Below, one piece after another: positions 44,256 to 52,709 of a stretch of 64,000 nucleotides of DNA; the stretch's first letter is position 1; every line of letters starts with the position of its first letter. Under the pieces are notes generated by a model, which was given only the letters and a program-made list of their open reading frames with translations, was not told the origin of the DNA and made no database searches. A program made the position numbers and the translations under genes. This DNA is from Sphingopyxis sp. BE259. Lineage in GTDB: Bacteria; Pseudomonadota; Alphaproteobacteria; Sphingomonadales; Sphingomonadaceae. The DNA lies in NCBI RefSeq assembly GCF_031457495.1, contig NZ_JAVDWM010000001.1, forward strand, positions 3,522,001 through 3,586,000, given 5' to 3'.

Positions 44256-44329
44256 GCACGCCTCTGTTGCACAGCGAGGCGGCCTGCGACAGGGGGGATC
44301 GATGGTCGCCAGCAAGGGGAATAGTCGTG

Positions 44330-45151
44330 ATGCCTAAAGCCGAGCTTCAGCGGCGCATGGTGCTCGCCGGGCTGGCGGCACTGCCGATCGCCGGCTGTGC
44401 GACGATGATGCCGGGTGCGGCGTCCGCTCTCTCGGTCGCAACGTTCAACATCTGGCACGATGCGGGCGGACAGTGGCCGGTGCGGCTGCAACTGCTGACC
44501 GCCGCGCTGCGCGCCGTCGATGCCGACGTCATCGCGTTGCAGGAAGTGCTCGAAGATGCGCGCAAGGGGCTGCCCAACCAGGCCGATACGATCGCGCAGG
44601 CGCTGGGCTACCCCTACGTCCATTTCGTCGCGGTCGAGCCCGAAGGCGCGCCGAAACGGTATGGCAATGCCATCCTGACCCGCCTGCCGGTGATCGAGGT
44701 CGCCCGGCGCAAGCTGGCGCCGCTCGCCGATTCACGCACCGCGATCCGCGTCCGGGTGCGGACCACTGCCGGGCCGGTCGACATCGTCGGCACCCATCTG
44801 GCGTGGCAGCCCGAGGCGGGGGCGGTGCGTGCCGAGCAGCTTGCCGACCTCATCGGCTGGCTACCGACCGACGGGGTGCCGCTGATCGTCATGGGCGATT
44901 TCAACGCGCCGCTCGATGACCCGGGACTGCGCGCAATGGGGCCGCCGCGTTTCGTGTCGGCGCTGCCGCCGGGCGCTACGGCAACGACGCTCAATCCCGC
45001 GCGTGGCCACGCACCGCGGGTGATCGATCATATCTTCGTCGAACCCGCCGCCTTCGCGGTGGCCGGCGCCCGCGTCATCGGCGAGCAGCCGGTGGGCGGC
45101 GAATATGCGTCCGATCATTTCGGGGTCGCAGCGCGCCTGACGCGGCGTTGA
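44330..45151 (+). CDS. Endonuclease/exonuclease/phosphatase family protein, exported
   Basis: 273 residues from the ATG at 44330, preceded by AAGGGGA. The N-terminus (QRRMVLAGLAALPIAGCATM) looks like a signal peptide with a lipobox Cys. The EEP domain has ATFNIWHDAGGQWPVR, ALQEVLEDARKGLP, VGTHLAWQPEAG, MGDFNAPLDDPGL and a C-terminal YASDHFGVAARL with the catalytic Asp-His pair. The family cleaves phosphodiesters or phosphomonoesters with Mg; its substrate could be nucleic acid, phospholipid or inositol phosphates. It converges with the ABC ATPase gene 4 bases away. Confidence 0.88.
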   Translation: MPKAELQRRMVLAGLAALPIAGCATMMPGAASALSVATFNIWHDAGGQWPVRLQLLTAALRAVDADVIALQEVLEDARKGLPNQADTIAQALGYPYVHFVAVEPEGAPKRYGNAILTRLPVIEVARRKLAPLADSRTAIRVRVRTTAGPVDIVGTHLAWQPEAGAVRAEQLADLIGWLPTDGVPLIVMGDFNAPLDDPGLRAMGPPRFVSALPPGATATTLNPARGHAPRVIDHIFVEPAAFAVAGARVIGEQPVGGEYASDHFGVAARLTRR

Positions 45152-45155
45152 ATGG

Positions 45156-46088
45156 TCAGGCGGCGCTGCGCGTCAAATTCAGGAACACATCTTCCAGATC
45201 GGCCTCGCGTGTCGACACATCGACGATGCCGTGCCCCATCGCATTCACTGCGGCGAGCACTTCGCCCGCGTTCATGCGATCCTTGTTGTAACTGATCGCC
45301 AGCCCGCGCGTCCCTTCGCGCTCGATCTTGTCGAACGCCGGGTGCGTCGGCAAGTCGGTGATGTCTTCGTCCAGCGTCACCACAACGATCTTCTCGCGCG
45401 CCATATCGACCAGCTCGCGCGTCGGCTTGTTGGCGATCAGTCGGCCATGATTGATGATCGCAATCCGGTCGCACAGCTCTTCGGCTTCTTCGAGATAATG
45501 CGTCGTCAATACCACCGTCACGCCGCGGTCGTTGAGCGACTGGACATAGGACCACAGCTGCTGACGCAGTTCGATGTCGACCCCCGCGGTCGGTTCGTCG
45601 AGCACGATGATCGGCGGCGAATGGACCATCGCCTTGGCCACCAGCAGCCGGCGCTTCATGCCGCCAGACAGGGTACGGGCGTAGGCGTCGCGCTTGTCGG
45701 TGAGATGCACCGCAGCAAGCAGGTCGTCCGAAATGCGCTTGCCCTTCGGCACGCCGTACAGCCCAGCCTGATTCTCCAGTGTCTCGAACGGCGTGAAAAA
45801 AGGATCGAAGACGATTTCCTGCGGTACGATGCCGATCGAATATTTGGCGTTGCGCGGGTCGGCGTCGATGTCGAAGCCCCAGATGCTCGCCGATCCCGCC
45901 GTCTTGTTGACCAGCCCCGCCAATATATTGATCAGCGTCGACTTGCCCGCGCCATTGGGGCCGAGCAGCCCGAAAATCTGGCCCCTCGGCACGTCGAAGC
46001 TGACATTGTCGAGCGCCTGCTTGCCGCCGGCATAGGTTTTGGACACGGCGTCGATGCGGATGGCGGCTTCGGTCATGGCCTGTGCCAT
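45156..46088 (-). CDS. ABC transporter ATP-binding protein
   Basis: 310 residues from the ATG at 46088; an internal ATG at 46076 is equally possible, since neither has a clear ribosome site. Walker A GPNGAGKS is at 43-50, the signature LSGGMKRRLLVAKAMVHSP and Walker B IIVLDEPTAGVDIE follow, with H-loop VLTTHYLEEAEEL. The C-terminus (TDLPTHPAFDKIEREG onward, ending DVSTREADLEDVFLNL) resembles the NatA/DrrA drug or Na export type. No membrane partner lies next to it. It is divergent from a DUF4402 gene. Confidence 0.9.
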   Translation of the reverse strand: MAQAMTEAAIRIDAVSKTYAGGKQALDNVSFDVPRGQIFGLLGPNGAGKSTLINILAGLVNKTAGSASIWGFDIDADPRNAKYSIGIVPQEIVFDPFFTPFETLENQAGLYGVPKGKRISDDLLAAVHLTDKRDAYARTLSGGMKRRLLVAKAMVHSPPIIVLDEPTAGVDIELRQQLWSYVQSLNDRGVTVVLTTHYLEEAEELCDRIAIINHGRLIANKPTRELVDMAREKIVVVTLDEDITDLPTHPAFDKIEREGTRGLAISYNKDRMNAGEVLAAVNAMGHGIVDVSTREADLEDVFLNLTRSAA

Positions 46089-46188
46089 AGCCGCGCGCCC
46101 GCGCGTGTAAAAGCCCCCATCGCCCCGGCCGCATTTGCCCAGCGCCGCGTTAACGCTATGTTGGAAACTTGCCGCTAGGACCAATTCT

Positions 46189-46749
46189 GTGAGGACCAGA
46201 CGCATAAATAACCCGCAGCTCGCGCTGCGCGGCATCGCCGCCTGCGCGCTGATGATGGCCTCGGCCGTTGCGGTGCCGGCCCATGCCCAGCAGACCGCGC
46301 AGGGCCAGAGCGAAGCCATCGTGCTGCGCCCGCTCTCTTTCTTCAAGGTCAACGACCTCAGCTTTGGCGACATCATTCCGTCGAACGTCGCCGGTACGGT
46401 GACCCTGGAACCCGATGGTTCGCGCAGCCGCACCGGCGGTGTCACGCTGGCCGGCAATGGCGGCGAGCCCGCGCGTTTTGCCGGCCTCGGCAGCCTTAAT
46501 CGCGAAGTCAACATCTCGCTCGGATCGAATACGATCTGGCTCAACGGGCCGGGGGTGCGGATGCGCGCCCGCACCTTTGAAATCGGCAGCACCCCGACTG
46601 CGGTGCTGTCGACCTCGCCGACGCGCTTCCGGATCACCTCACCGCTCGGCAACTATAATTTCCCGGTCGGCGCGACGCTAGAGGTCGGCGCCAACCAGGC
46701 GCCGGGCGATTACAGCGGCACCTTCACGGTGACACTCAATTATCTCTAG
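46189..46749 (+). CDS. DUF4402 secreted protein, paralogue 1
   Basis: 186 residues from a GTG at 46189, supported by AGGA eight bases upstream and by the like start of its paralogue at 47194. A basic N-terminus and hydrophobic signal (RGIAACALMMASAVAVPAHAQ) are followed by the DUF4402 beta-sandwich-like region: LSFGDIIPSNVAGTVTL, GVTLAGNGGEPARF, and the C-terminal NQAPGDYSGTFTVTLNYL. The family is secreted and possibly pilus- or surface-related, with no proven role. The paralogue lies two genes downstream. Confidence 0.9.
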   Translation: MRTRRINNPQLALRGIAACALMMASAVAVPAHAQQTAQGQSEAIVLRPLSFFKVNDLSFGDIIPSNVAGTVTLEPDGSRSRTGGVTLAGNGGEPARFAGLGSLNREVNISLGSNTIWLNGPGVRMRARTFEIGSTPTAVLSTSPTRFRITSPLGNYNFPVGATLEVGANQAPGDYSGTFTVTLNYL

Positions 46750-46893
46750 AGCTTCTGTGGGGGAAGAAGCGGCACCGGATGACCACCTGTATTCGCAAGA
46801 ATGCTTGCCGGTGCCGCATGTTCCCACCCATCTAGCCCCCTTGGCGCAGACCCCGATTGCTCCCGCCCCGCGCGCTTGCTATGGGCGCGGTCG

Positions 46894-47091
46894 ATGACCC
46901 AGCCTGCGCCCGAAACCATCCGCACCCCCAAAACCCGCATCGCTTGCGACGGCACCGGCGATGGCCTCGCCGACGCCGCGCTCGGTCACCCGCGCGTGTG
47001 GCTGGAAATCGATCCCGACGCGGGCTTTGCCGATTGCGGCTATTGCGACCGTCGCTTCATTCTGAGCGGCGGGATCGCCGACCACGCCTGA
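46894..47091 (+). CDS. Zinc-finger domain protein (zf-CHCC)
   Basis: 65 residues from the ATG at 46894. It fits the CHCC zinc-finger family related to the NDUFS6 C-terminus: IACDGTGDG (first Cys), ALGHPRVWLEID (His) and FADCGYCDRRFIL (CxxC). Such small proteins are widespread in alphaproteobacteria and are linked to complex I assembly by homology. It sits between the two DUF4402 genes. Confidence 0.88.
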   Translation: MTQPAPETIRTPKTRIACDGTGDGLADAALGHPRVWLEIDPDAGFADCGYCDRRFILSGGIADHA

Positions 47092-47193
47092 TCACCGCGG
47101 CGGGCGGTCAGACGTAAACAGCCTCTTTACCAACCCTGTGCATCAACGACTCACATCCCGCTGGCATATCTGTGCCAGACAGGAGCAGAATCT

Positions 47194-47748
47194 GTGGGGA
47201 TTCGAGGGACCAGAAACTGTCAGGACGCGGCCCGCGCCCTGAGCACCGCCGCCGTCGCGGCTGGCGCGCTGCTGTGTGGGCCGGTCCACGCCGCCGACAC
47301 CAATGTCACCGTCAATGCCGCCGTCGTGCGCCCGAACACACTGATCAAGACCGACGATCTCGATTTCGGGACGCTCGTCAGCGGCGCGGCGGGTGGCACG
47401 GTAACCATCAACCCGGTGACCAATGCCCGCACCTCGGGCGGCGGCGTGACGCTGGTCGGCACGAGCGCACAGCGTGCGGTGTTTCAGGGCACCGGCGGCA
47501 TTTTTCTGATCACCGTGTCGGGCAGCACGTCGGTGACCTTGGCGCGCATCGGCGGCGGCGCCCCGGCGATGACCGCGACGCTGGTCCGCGCCGCCAGCAC
47601 CGGCGGCGGCGGCATCGCCCTGCTCGGCGGCACGTTGCTGCCCAGCGGCGTGCAGACCTATTATATCGGCGGCACCCTGACCGTTCCCGCGAATCAGGCG
47701 CCTGGCGATTACAGCGGCACCTTCACGCTGACCGTGAACTACCTTTAA
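47194..47748 (+). CDS. DUF4402 secreted protein, paralogue 2
   Basis: 184 residues from a GTG at 47194 with AGGAG ten bases upstream. A signal peptide (LSTAAVAAGALLCGPVHAAD) precedes LDFGTLVSGAAGGTVTI, GGGVTLVGTSAQRAVFQGTG and the C-terminal NQAPGDYSGTFTLTVNYL. The last block is almost identical to that of paralogue 1, whereas the middle is much more diverged, so only the ends are strongly constrained. Both genes keep a GTG start. Confidence 0.9.
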   Translation: MGIRGTRNCQDAARALSTAAVAAGALLCGPVHAADTNVTVNAAVVRPNTLIKTDDLDFGTLVSGAAGGTVTINPVTNARTSGGGVTLVGTSAQRAVFQGTGGIFLITVSGSTSVTLARIGGGAPAMTATLVRAASTGGGGIALLGGTLLPSGVQTYYIGGTLTVPANQAPGDYSGTFTLTVNYL

Positions 47749-47798
47749 TTACGCCATGACGGTTTGCGCCGACGCGCACCCGTGCCTATATCGGCCGC

Positions 47799-49241
47799 AT
47801 GACCCGTCCCACCGACCCCCGCCGGTTCCTCTATCGCGCCGACGCGCTCGACCCCGATCTGGCGCAGGCGCTCGCGCGCGAAGCGCTGGCGAAAGCCGAC
47901 GACGGCGAGCTGTACCTGCAATATCGCGCGACCGAGAGCTTCGGCTTCGACGACGGGCGCCTCAAGACCGCCGATTATTCGACCGACGCCGGGTTCGGTT
48001 TGCGCGCCGTGTCGGGCGAGATGACCGGCTTTGCCCATGCCAGCGAAATCAGCGCCGGGGCAATCCGCCGCGCCGCCGAAACGCTGGCGCTGCTCGATCC
48101 GTCGAACCAGCCGCACGCCGCGCCGCCGCCGCGCACCAACCGCCACCTGTATGACGAAGCGAACCCGCTCGACCTGATCCCGTTCGCGAAGAAGGTCGCG
48201 CTGTGTCAGGAAATCGACGCCGCCGCGCGCGCCCGCGACCCGCGCATCGCGCAGGTGTCGGTGAGCCTCGCGGGCAGCTGGTCGGTGGTCGAGATCGTCC
48301 GCGCCGACGGTTTCCTCGCCACCGACATCCGCCCGCTGGTCCGCCTCAACGTCTCGATCGTCGTCGAAGAAAACGGCCGCCGCGAAACCGGCGTGTTCGG
48401 GCTCGGCGGGCGGTACATGTACGACCATCTGTTCGAACCCGCGCAGTGGAACCGTGCGATCGACGAAGCGCTGGCGCAGGCGCTCGTCAACCTTCGCGCC
48501 GTCGACGCCCCGGCGGGCGAGTTCACCGTGCTGCTCGGCCCCGGCTGGCCGGGGGTTCTGCTCCACGAAGCGGTTGGCCACGGGCTGGAGGGTGATTTCA
48601 ACCGCAAGGGCACCAGCGCCTTTTCGGGCCGCATCGGCCAGCGCGTTGCCGCCCCCGGCGTCACGGTGGTCGACGATGGCGCGATGGACAGCCCGGTCGG
48701 CGGCGGCCGCCGCGGCTCGCTCAGCATCGACGACGAAGGCACGCCAACGGGTGAGACGGTGCTGATCGAGGACGGCATCCTCAAGGGCTATATGCAGGAC
48801 CGCCTCAACGCGCGGCTGACGGGGACGGAGCCTACCGGCAACGGCCGCCGCGAAAGTTTCGCCCATGCCCCAATGCCGCGCATGACCAACACCTTCATGA
48901 AGGGCGGCAGCGACGATCCCGCCGAACTGCTGAGCCGCGTCAAAAACGGTATCTTCGCCAAGAGCTTTGGCGGCGGACAGGTCGATATTGTGTCGGGAAA
49001 ATTCGTGTTCAGCTGTACCGAGGCGTACAAGATCGAGAATGGGAAGATCGGCGATTCGATCAAGGGCGCGACCTTGATCGGCGACGGGCCGAGCGTGCTG
49101 ACCAAGGTCATGGGAATCGGCAATGACATGGCGATCGACGAAGGCATCGGCATCTGCGGCAAAGGCGGCCAGAGCGTTCCTGCAGGCGTTGGCCAGCCGA
49201 CCTTGCTGGTCAGCGGGCTGACCGTGGGCGGGACGGCGTAA
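47799..49241 (+). CDS. tldD: Metalloprotease TldD
   Basis: 480 residues, the family length. TldD/TldE is a zinc protease pair that degrades or matures peptides such as microcin B17 and CcdA. The active-site helix GVLLHEAVGHGLEGDFNRKG (HExxxH at 256-261) is intact, preceded by YLQYRATESFGFDDGRLK and followed by the family segments DDGAMDSPVGG and RMTNTFMKGG, ending GIGICGKGGQSVPAGVGQP. A tldE/pmbA partner is not in this window. Confidence 0.96.
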   Translation: MTRPTDPRRFLYRADALDPDLAQALAREALAKADDGELYLQYRATESFGFDDGRLKTADYSTDAGFGLRAVSGEMTGFAHASEISAGAIRRAAETLALLDPSNQPHAAPPPRTNRHLYDEANPLDLIPFAKKVALCQEIDAAARARDPRIAQVSVSLAGSWSVVEIVRADGFLATDIRPLVRLNVSIVVEENGRRETGVFGLGGRYMYDHLFEPAQWNRAIDEALAQALVNLRAVDAPAGEFTVLLGPGWPGVLLHEAVGHGLEGDFNRKGTSAFSGRIGQRVAAPGVTVVDDGAMDSPVGGGRRGSLSIDDEGTPTGETVLIEDGILKGYMQDRLNARLTGTEPTGNGRRESFAHAPMPRMTNTFMKGGSDDPAELLSRVKNGIFAKSFGGGQVDIVSGKFVFSCTEAYKIENGKIGDSIKGATLIGDGPSVLTKVMGIGNDMAIDEGIGICGKGGQSVPAGVGQPTLLVSGLTVGGTA

Positions 49242-49259
49242 ACCGTCGCCAGCCACTGT

Positions 49260-49333
49260 CGTCATCCCGGACTTGATCCGGGATCCATAGTCGCCGCCCG
49301 CTGCATGGACCCCGGATCAAGTCCGGGGTGACG
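49260..49333. repeat. Intergenic palindromic repeat, family C core copy
   Basis: CGTCATCCCGGACTTGATCC ... GGATCAAGTCCGGGGTGACG, a long inverted repeat with a spacer of about 20 bases. The core matches the one at 53456-53547 but lacks its GGGGTGGGGAGCGGAC frame. Confidence 0.88.
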
Positions 49334-49452
49334 ATAGCGTTGTGACGCACCTCACTTGGCGGCGCCCCTTCCCGCGCTTATAGTCCTTCAAACAGAACAA
49401 GAATCGGGTCGCATCATCCGCCGGGTCTCCCCCGGCAACAGGGAGGATATTC

Positions 49453-50694
49453 ATGCGTTCGAGTCTGCGTTTTGTTTCCGTTGCGACCATCGCCGCGATG
49501 CTCGCCGCTGTCCCCGGCTCCGCGCAGAAGAGCACCGGTCCCAAAGAACGTTATGAAATGGACGTCGCGACCGCATCGGGCTTCGCCGCGATGGCGGCGG
49601 GGGGCCGCGGGGTCGGCAATGTCATGGGCATGATGTTCGGCGGCGGACCGGAGGGCAAGGTCGCGCACACTCTGGAGCTGCGGCTGGGATCGAACCAGGC
49701 GCCGACCGCACCGCCGGTCAAGGCCGACCATTTCTTTCTGCCGCAGGCCAAGCTCGGCAAATCGGTGCCGCTATGGGGGCCCGAACCCGGCAAGCGGCAG
49801 GACGAAACCGGCACGTCGGAATTGCCGAAGGATTTTGAACGCCCCAAGGGCCGACTGCTCCTGTTCTGGGGCTGCGGCGCCAAGGCCGGGCCGGGGCAGC
49901 CGGTGATCATCGATTTCGCCAAGCTCGCCGCCGGACAGATGCCCCCCAACCTCTATACCACCACCGTGCCGCGCATCCGCGAAGTGATGACGTCGAACAG
50001 CAAATCCTATGCCGGGTGGCCGAACAGCAAATCGTCGAAACAGCCGCCGTCGGGGTCGTCGCTGCTCGGCGCCCACCGGATCGCGGGCAATGTCGGGCCG
50101 GAGATCAACTTCACCCTGGCGCAGGATTATATGCCCGCGCTGAACGCCTCGACGTCCATGCAGGGCGACGGATCGGTGATGGTCCGCTGGAACCAGCTCG
50201 CCCCCGCGACCGGCTATGTCGCCTGGGCGTTCGGCGGCATGGACCGCGGTGGGGCGGGCGGCGACATGGTGTGGTGGACCAGCAGCAACGCCCGCGAATT
50301 CGGCGGCGGGCTGTGGGACTGGTTGCCGCCGTCGACCGTTGCCGGGCTGGTGACCAAGAAAGTCGTGATGCCTCCTGCACAGACCAGCTGTGCGATCCCG
50401 GCCGAGGTCAAAAAGGCGTCGGGCGAGATGATGTTCGGCAACCTCAACGCCTTTGGCCCCGAGGCCAATTTCTCTTACCCGCCCAAACCCGCGGGCAATG
50501 CGGTGTGGAACATCGACTGGACCGCAAAAGTCCGCTTCCGCTCGCACACCAGCCTGCTGATCGGCGCCGATTTTGGCGGCCAGAACGGATCTGCGAGTGG
50601 CGCGAACGCGAGCAGCGGCACCGCCGCGCCACCGGCGAAAAAGAAGAAATGCAAAGGCCCGCTCGGCATCCCGCTGCCCGATGGGGCGTGCTGA
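49453..50694 (+). CDS. Secreted protein of unknown function, 413 residues
   Basis: 413 residues; GGGAGGATATTC lies just upstream of the ATG at 49453. A signal peptide ends near AAVPGSAQ. The mature part has a glycine- and methionine-rich start (FAAMAAGGRGVGNVMGMMFG), an FWGCGAKAGPGQP segment and repeated Trp/Gly strands (RWNQLAPATGYVAWAFG). The C-terminus is lysine-rich and ends in cysteine (KKKKCKGPLGIPLPDGAC). No known domain is recognised. It probably resides in the periplasm or cell surface. Confidence 0.75.
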   Translation: MRSSLRFVSVATIAAMLAAVPGSAQKSTGPKERYEMDVATASGFAAMAAGGRGVGNVMGMMFGGGPEGKVAHTLELRLGSNQAPTAPPVKADHFFLPQAKLGKSVPLWGPEPGKRQDETGTSELPKDFERPKGRLLLFWGCGAKAGPGQPVIIDFAKLAAGQMPPNLYTTTVPRIREVMTSNSKSYAGWPNSKSSKQPPSGSSLLGAHRIAGNVGPEINFTLAQDYMPALNASTSMQGDGSVMVRWNQLAPATGYVAWAFGGMDRGGAGGDMVWWTSSNAREFGGGLWDWLPPSTVAGLVTKKVVMPPAQTSCAIPAEVKKASGEMMFGNLNAFGPEANFSYPPKPAGNAVWNIDWTAKVRFRSHTSLLIGADFGGQNGSASGANASSGTAAPPAKKKKCKGPLGIPLPDGAC

Positions 50695-50787
50695 ATCCCG
50701 CAAATGCCGTCATCAGTCAGCCCTTGTTCACCCCGGCGCGGGTATGGCGGCATCAGGTAGGGTATTGAGCAAGACAGGAGTCGGACC

Positions 50788-51192
50788 ATGCGCCCGCTGA
50801 TCACCGCTATAGTCGCCGCCGCCGCCATCGCGGCAATGCCCGCTACCGCTTCCGCCATGGAGCGGCAGGCGCCCGAGGACCGCCTCGCCAAACTGCTCGA
50901 AGGCCGCGTCGCCGGTCAGCCGCAGGATTGCATCCAGCTGTCGACCGTCAGCAGCAGCCAGGTGATCGACAACACCGCGATCGTCTATCGCATCGGCAGC
51001 ACCCTGTGGGTCAATCGGCCCGAGGGCGGCGCCCAGTCGCTCGACGACGACGATATTCTGGTCACCAAGTTGCCGACCGGCCAGCTGTGCAGCATCGACA
51101 CGGTCCAGCTCCAGGATCGCGGCAGCAACATGTACAACGGCTTCGTCTCGCTGGGCAAATTCGTGCCGTATCGGCGCGTGAAGGGCGAATAG
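50788..51192 (+). CDS. Small secreted protein of unknown function
   Basis: 134 residues. A signal peptide (LITAIVAAAAIAAMPATASA) leads a mature domain of about 110 residues with two cysteines (QPQDCIQLST and GQLCSIDT) that may form a disulfide. No domain is recognised. It stands alone with a palindromic repeat starting 10 bases after its stop. The pattern of a single conserved Cys pair and RIGSTLWVNRP is typical of small uncharacterised periplasmic proteins of sphingomonads. Confidence 0.75.
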   Translation: MRPLITAIVAAAAIAAMPATASAMERQAPEDRLAKLLEGRVAGQPQDCIQLSTVSSSQVIDNTAIVYRIGSTLWVNRPEGGAQSLDDDDILVTKLPTGQLCSIDTVQLQDRGSNMYNGFVSLGKFVPYRRVKGE

Positions 51193-51201
51193 CGATATTT
51201 G

Positions 51202-51276
51202 GTCATTGCGAGCGCAGCGGAGCAATCCAGGGGTTGCATAAACCGCTCTGGATTGCTTCGCTGCGCTCGCAATGAC
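51202..51276. repeat. Intergenic palindromic repeat, family A copy 3, overlapping a start codon
   Basis: GTCATTGCGAGCGCAGCGGA ... TTCGCTGCGCTCGCAATGAC with AATCCAG/CTGGATT inner arms, matching 2732-2807. Its last bases AATGAC contain the ATG of the DUF924 gene (51272), so the repeat supplies that start codon. Confidence 0.88.
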
Positions 51277-51847
51277 GAACGCTTTGGAAACGCCCGCCAC
51301 CCCGCCCACCGACTGGGCGCAGCAGCTCCTTGCCTTCTGGTTTGTCGCCCACGGCCACGACGACTGGTATCGCGGCGGCGCCGATTTCGATAAGGCGGTG
51401 CGCGACCTTGCCGAAGGCTGGCACGAAGCGCTGCGCTCGCGACCCGCCGAAGCCTTCCTGACCGATCCCGACACCGCGCTCGCCGCCGCGATCCTGTTCG
51501 ATCAGGTGCCGCGCAACATCTTTCGCGGCCATGCCGATGCCTTTGCCACCGACCCGCTCGCCCGCGCCATCGCGCGCGGCATCGTCGAAAAGGGATGGGA
51601 TCAGGCCTGGCCCGACGAACGGCGGCAGTTCGCCTATTTGCCCTTCGAACATAGCGAAGACATCGCCGATCAGCGCGAATCGCTGCGCCTGATGGGCCAG
51701 CTCGCCGACCCGATGTTCCTCGATTACGCACAAAAGCATTTCGACATCATCGATCGCTTCGGCCGTTTCCCGCACCGCAACGAGGCGCTGGGCCGCGCGA
51801 CACGCGATGACGAGGCGGAGGCGATAGAAGCGGGCAAGAATTGGTGA
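51272..51847 (+). CDS. DUF924 family protein
   Basis: 191 residues, the usual length. Typical segments are LLAFWFVAHGHDDWYRGGADFD (near 19-40), LILFDQVPRN-like AAAILFDQVPRNIFRGHADAF (about 71-90) and FAYLPFEHSEDIADQ (about 124-138). The function is unknown; the fold is TPR-like. The start lies inside the right arm of a palindromic repeat and no clear ribosome site precedes it, so translation may be weak or start elsewhere. Confidence 0.9.
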   Translation: MTNALETPATPPTDWAQQLLAFWFVAHGHDDWYRGGADFDKAVRDLAEGWHEALRSRPAEAFLTDPDTALAAAILFDQVPRNIFRGHADAFATDPLARAIARGIVEKGWDQAWPDERRQFAYLPFEHSEDIADQRESLRLMGQLADPMFLDYAQKHFDIIDRFGRFPHRNEALGRATRDDEAEAIEAGKNW

Positions 51848-51893
51848 TAGGGCGGACGCGATCCACCATCCTTTTGCGGCGCGGAGCCCAGCC

Positions 51894-52460
51894 ATGGCCG
51901 ACTTCACCGACACGCTGACCGACAAACATATCGCCTTCATCGAGAAACAGCCGGTCTATTTCACCGCAACCGCCGCCGCCGATGCACGCATCAACCTGTC
52001 GCCCAAAGGCTATGCCGACAGCTTTCGCATATTGTCCGACAATCAGGTCGCCTACCTCGACCTCGCCGGATCGGGCAACGAGACCCACGCGCACCTTGCC
52101 GCAGACGGGCGCATCACAATCATGTTCTGCGCCTTTGACCGCAGCGCGCTGATCCTGCGCATCTATGGCCGCGGGCGCCCGGTGCTGCCGCAGGACGATG
52201 AGTGGGACGTGCTTGCGGCGCATTTCACCCTGCTGCCCGGCACCCGCCAGATTTTCGTCATCGACGTGGAGAGCGTCCAGACCAGCTGCGGTTGGGGCGT
52301 ACCGATGATGGAGTTGCAGCACGAACGCGACACACTGCAAAAATATCACCGCCAGGCCGACCGCGCCTTGTGGGTCGAAAAGACGCTGGGCCGCACCAAA
52401 AGCATCGATGGTCTGCCGACGCGCCCGACCGACCGGTTTATCGAGGGCGAGACCGCCTGA
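51894..52460 (+). CDS. Pyridoxamine 5'-phosphate oxidase-related (FMN-binding split barrel) protein
   Basis: 188 residues of the split-barrel fold. The N-terminal half shows KQPVYFTATAAADARINLSP and AYLDLAGSGNETHAHLAADG, with ITIMFCAFDRSALILRIYGR, as in FMN-binding PNPOx-like proteins of unknown substrate. The C-terminus (YHRQADRALWVEKTLGRTKS) is also common to the group. Its TGA overlaps the ATG of the DUF2007 gene by one base. Confidence 0.9.
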   Translation: MADFTDTLTDKHIAFIEKQPVYFTATAAADARINLSPKGYADSFRILSDNQVAYLDLAGSGNETHAHLAADGRITIMFCAFDRSALILRIYGRGRPVLPQDDEWDVLAAHFTLLPGTRQIFVIDVESVQTSCGWGVPMMELQHERDTLQKYHRQADRALWVEKTLGRTKSIDGLPTRPTDRFIEGETA

Positions 52461-52705
52461 TGCCATTGGTCGAACTGGTCCGAATTCCGAATGGCGCTGA
52501 GGCCGAACTGCTGCGCGGGCGGATCGAAAGCGCCGGGGTGCATGCGGTGTGCTTCGACGCCGGCATGAACATCGCCGAAAGCGTCGGGCTGATGATCCCG
52601 GTGCGGATCATGGTGCTCGACGAGGATCTGGACGAAGCGCGGGCATTGCTGGCGGAATTTGACGATCCGGGGAACGGCTTGGCGGCTGGAGCGCTAGACC
52701 GCTGA
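52460..52705 (+). CDS. DUF2007 (putative signal-transducing) protein
   Basis: 81 residues from the ATG at 52460, which overlaps the previous TGA (TGATG). It matches the small DUF2007 fold: LVRIPNGAEAELLRGRIESA, GVHAVCFDAGMN, VRIMVLDEDLDEARALL. Family members resemble a PII-like signal domain, but no function is proven. It is the middle gene of a short + strand run. Confidence 0.88.
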   Translation: MPLVELVRIPNGAEAELLRGRIESAGVHAVCFDAGMNIAESVGLMIPVRIMVLDEDLDEARALLAEFDDPGNGLAAGALDR

Positions 52706-52709
52706 GACC

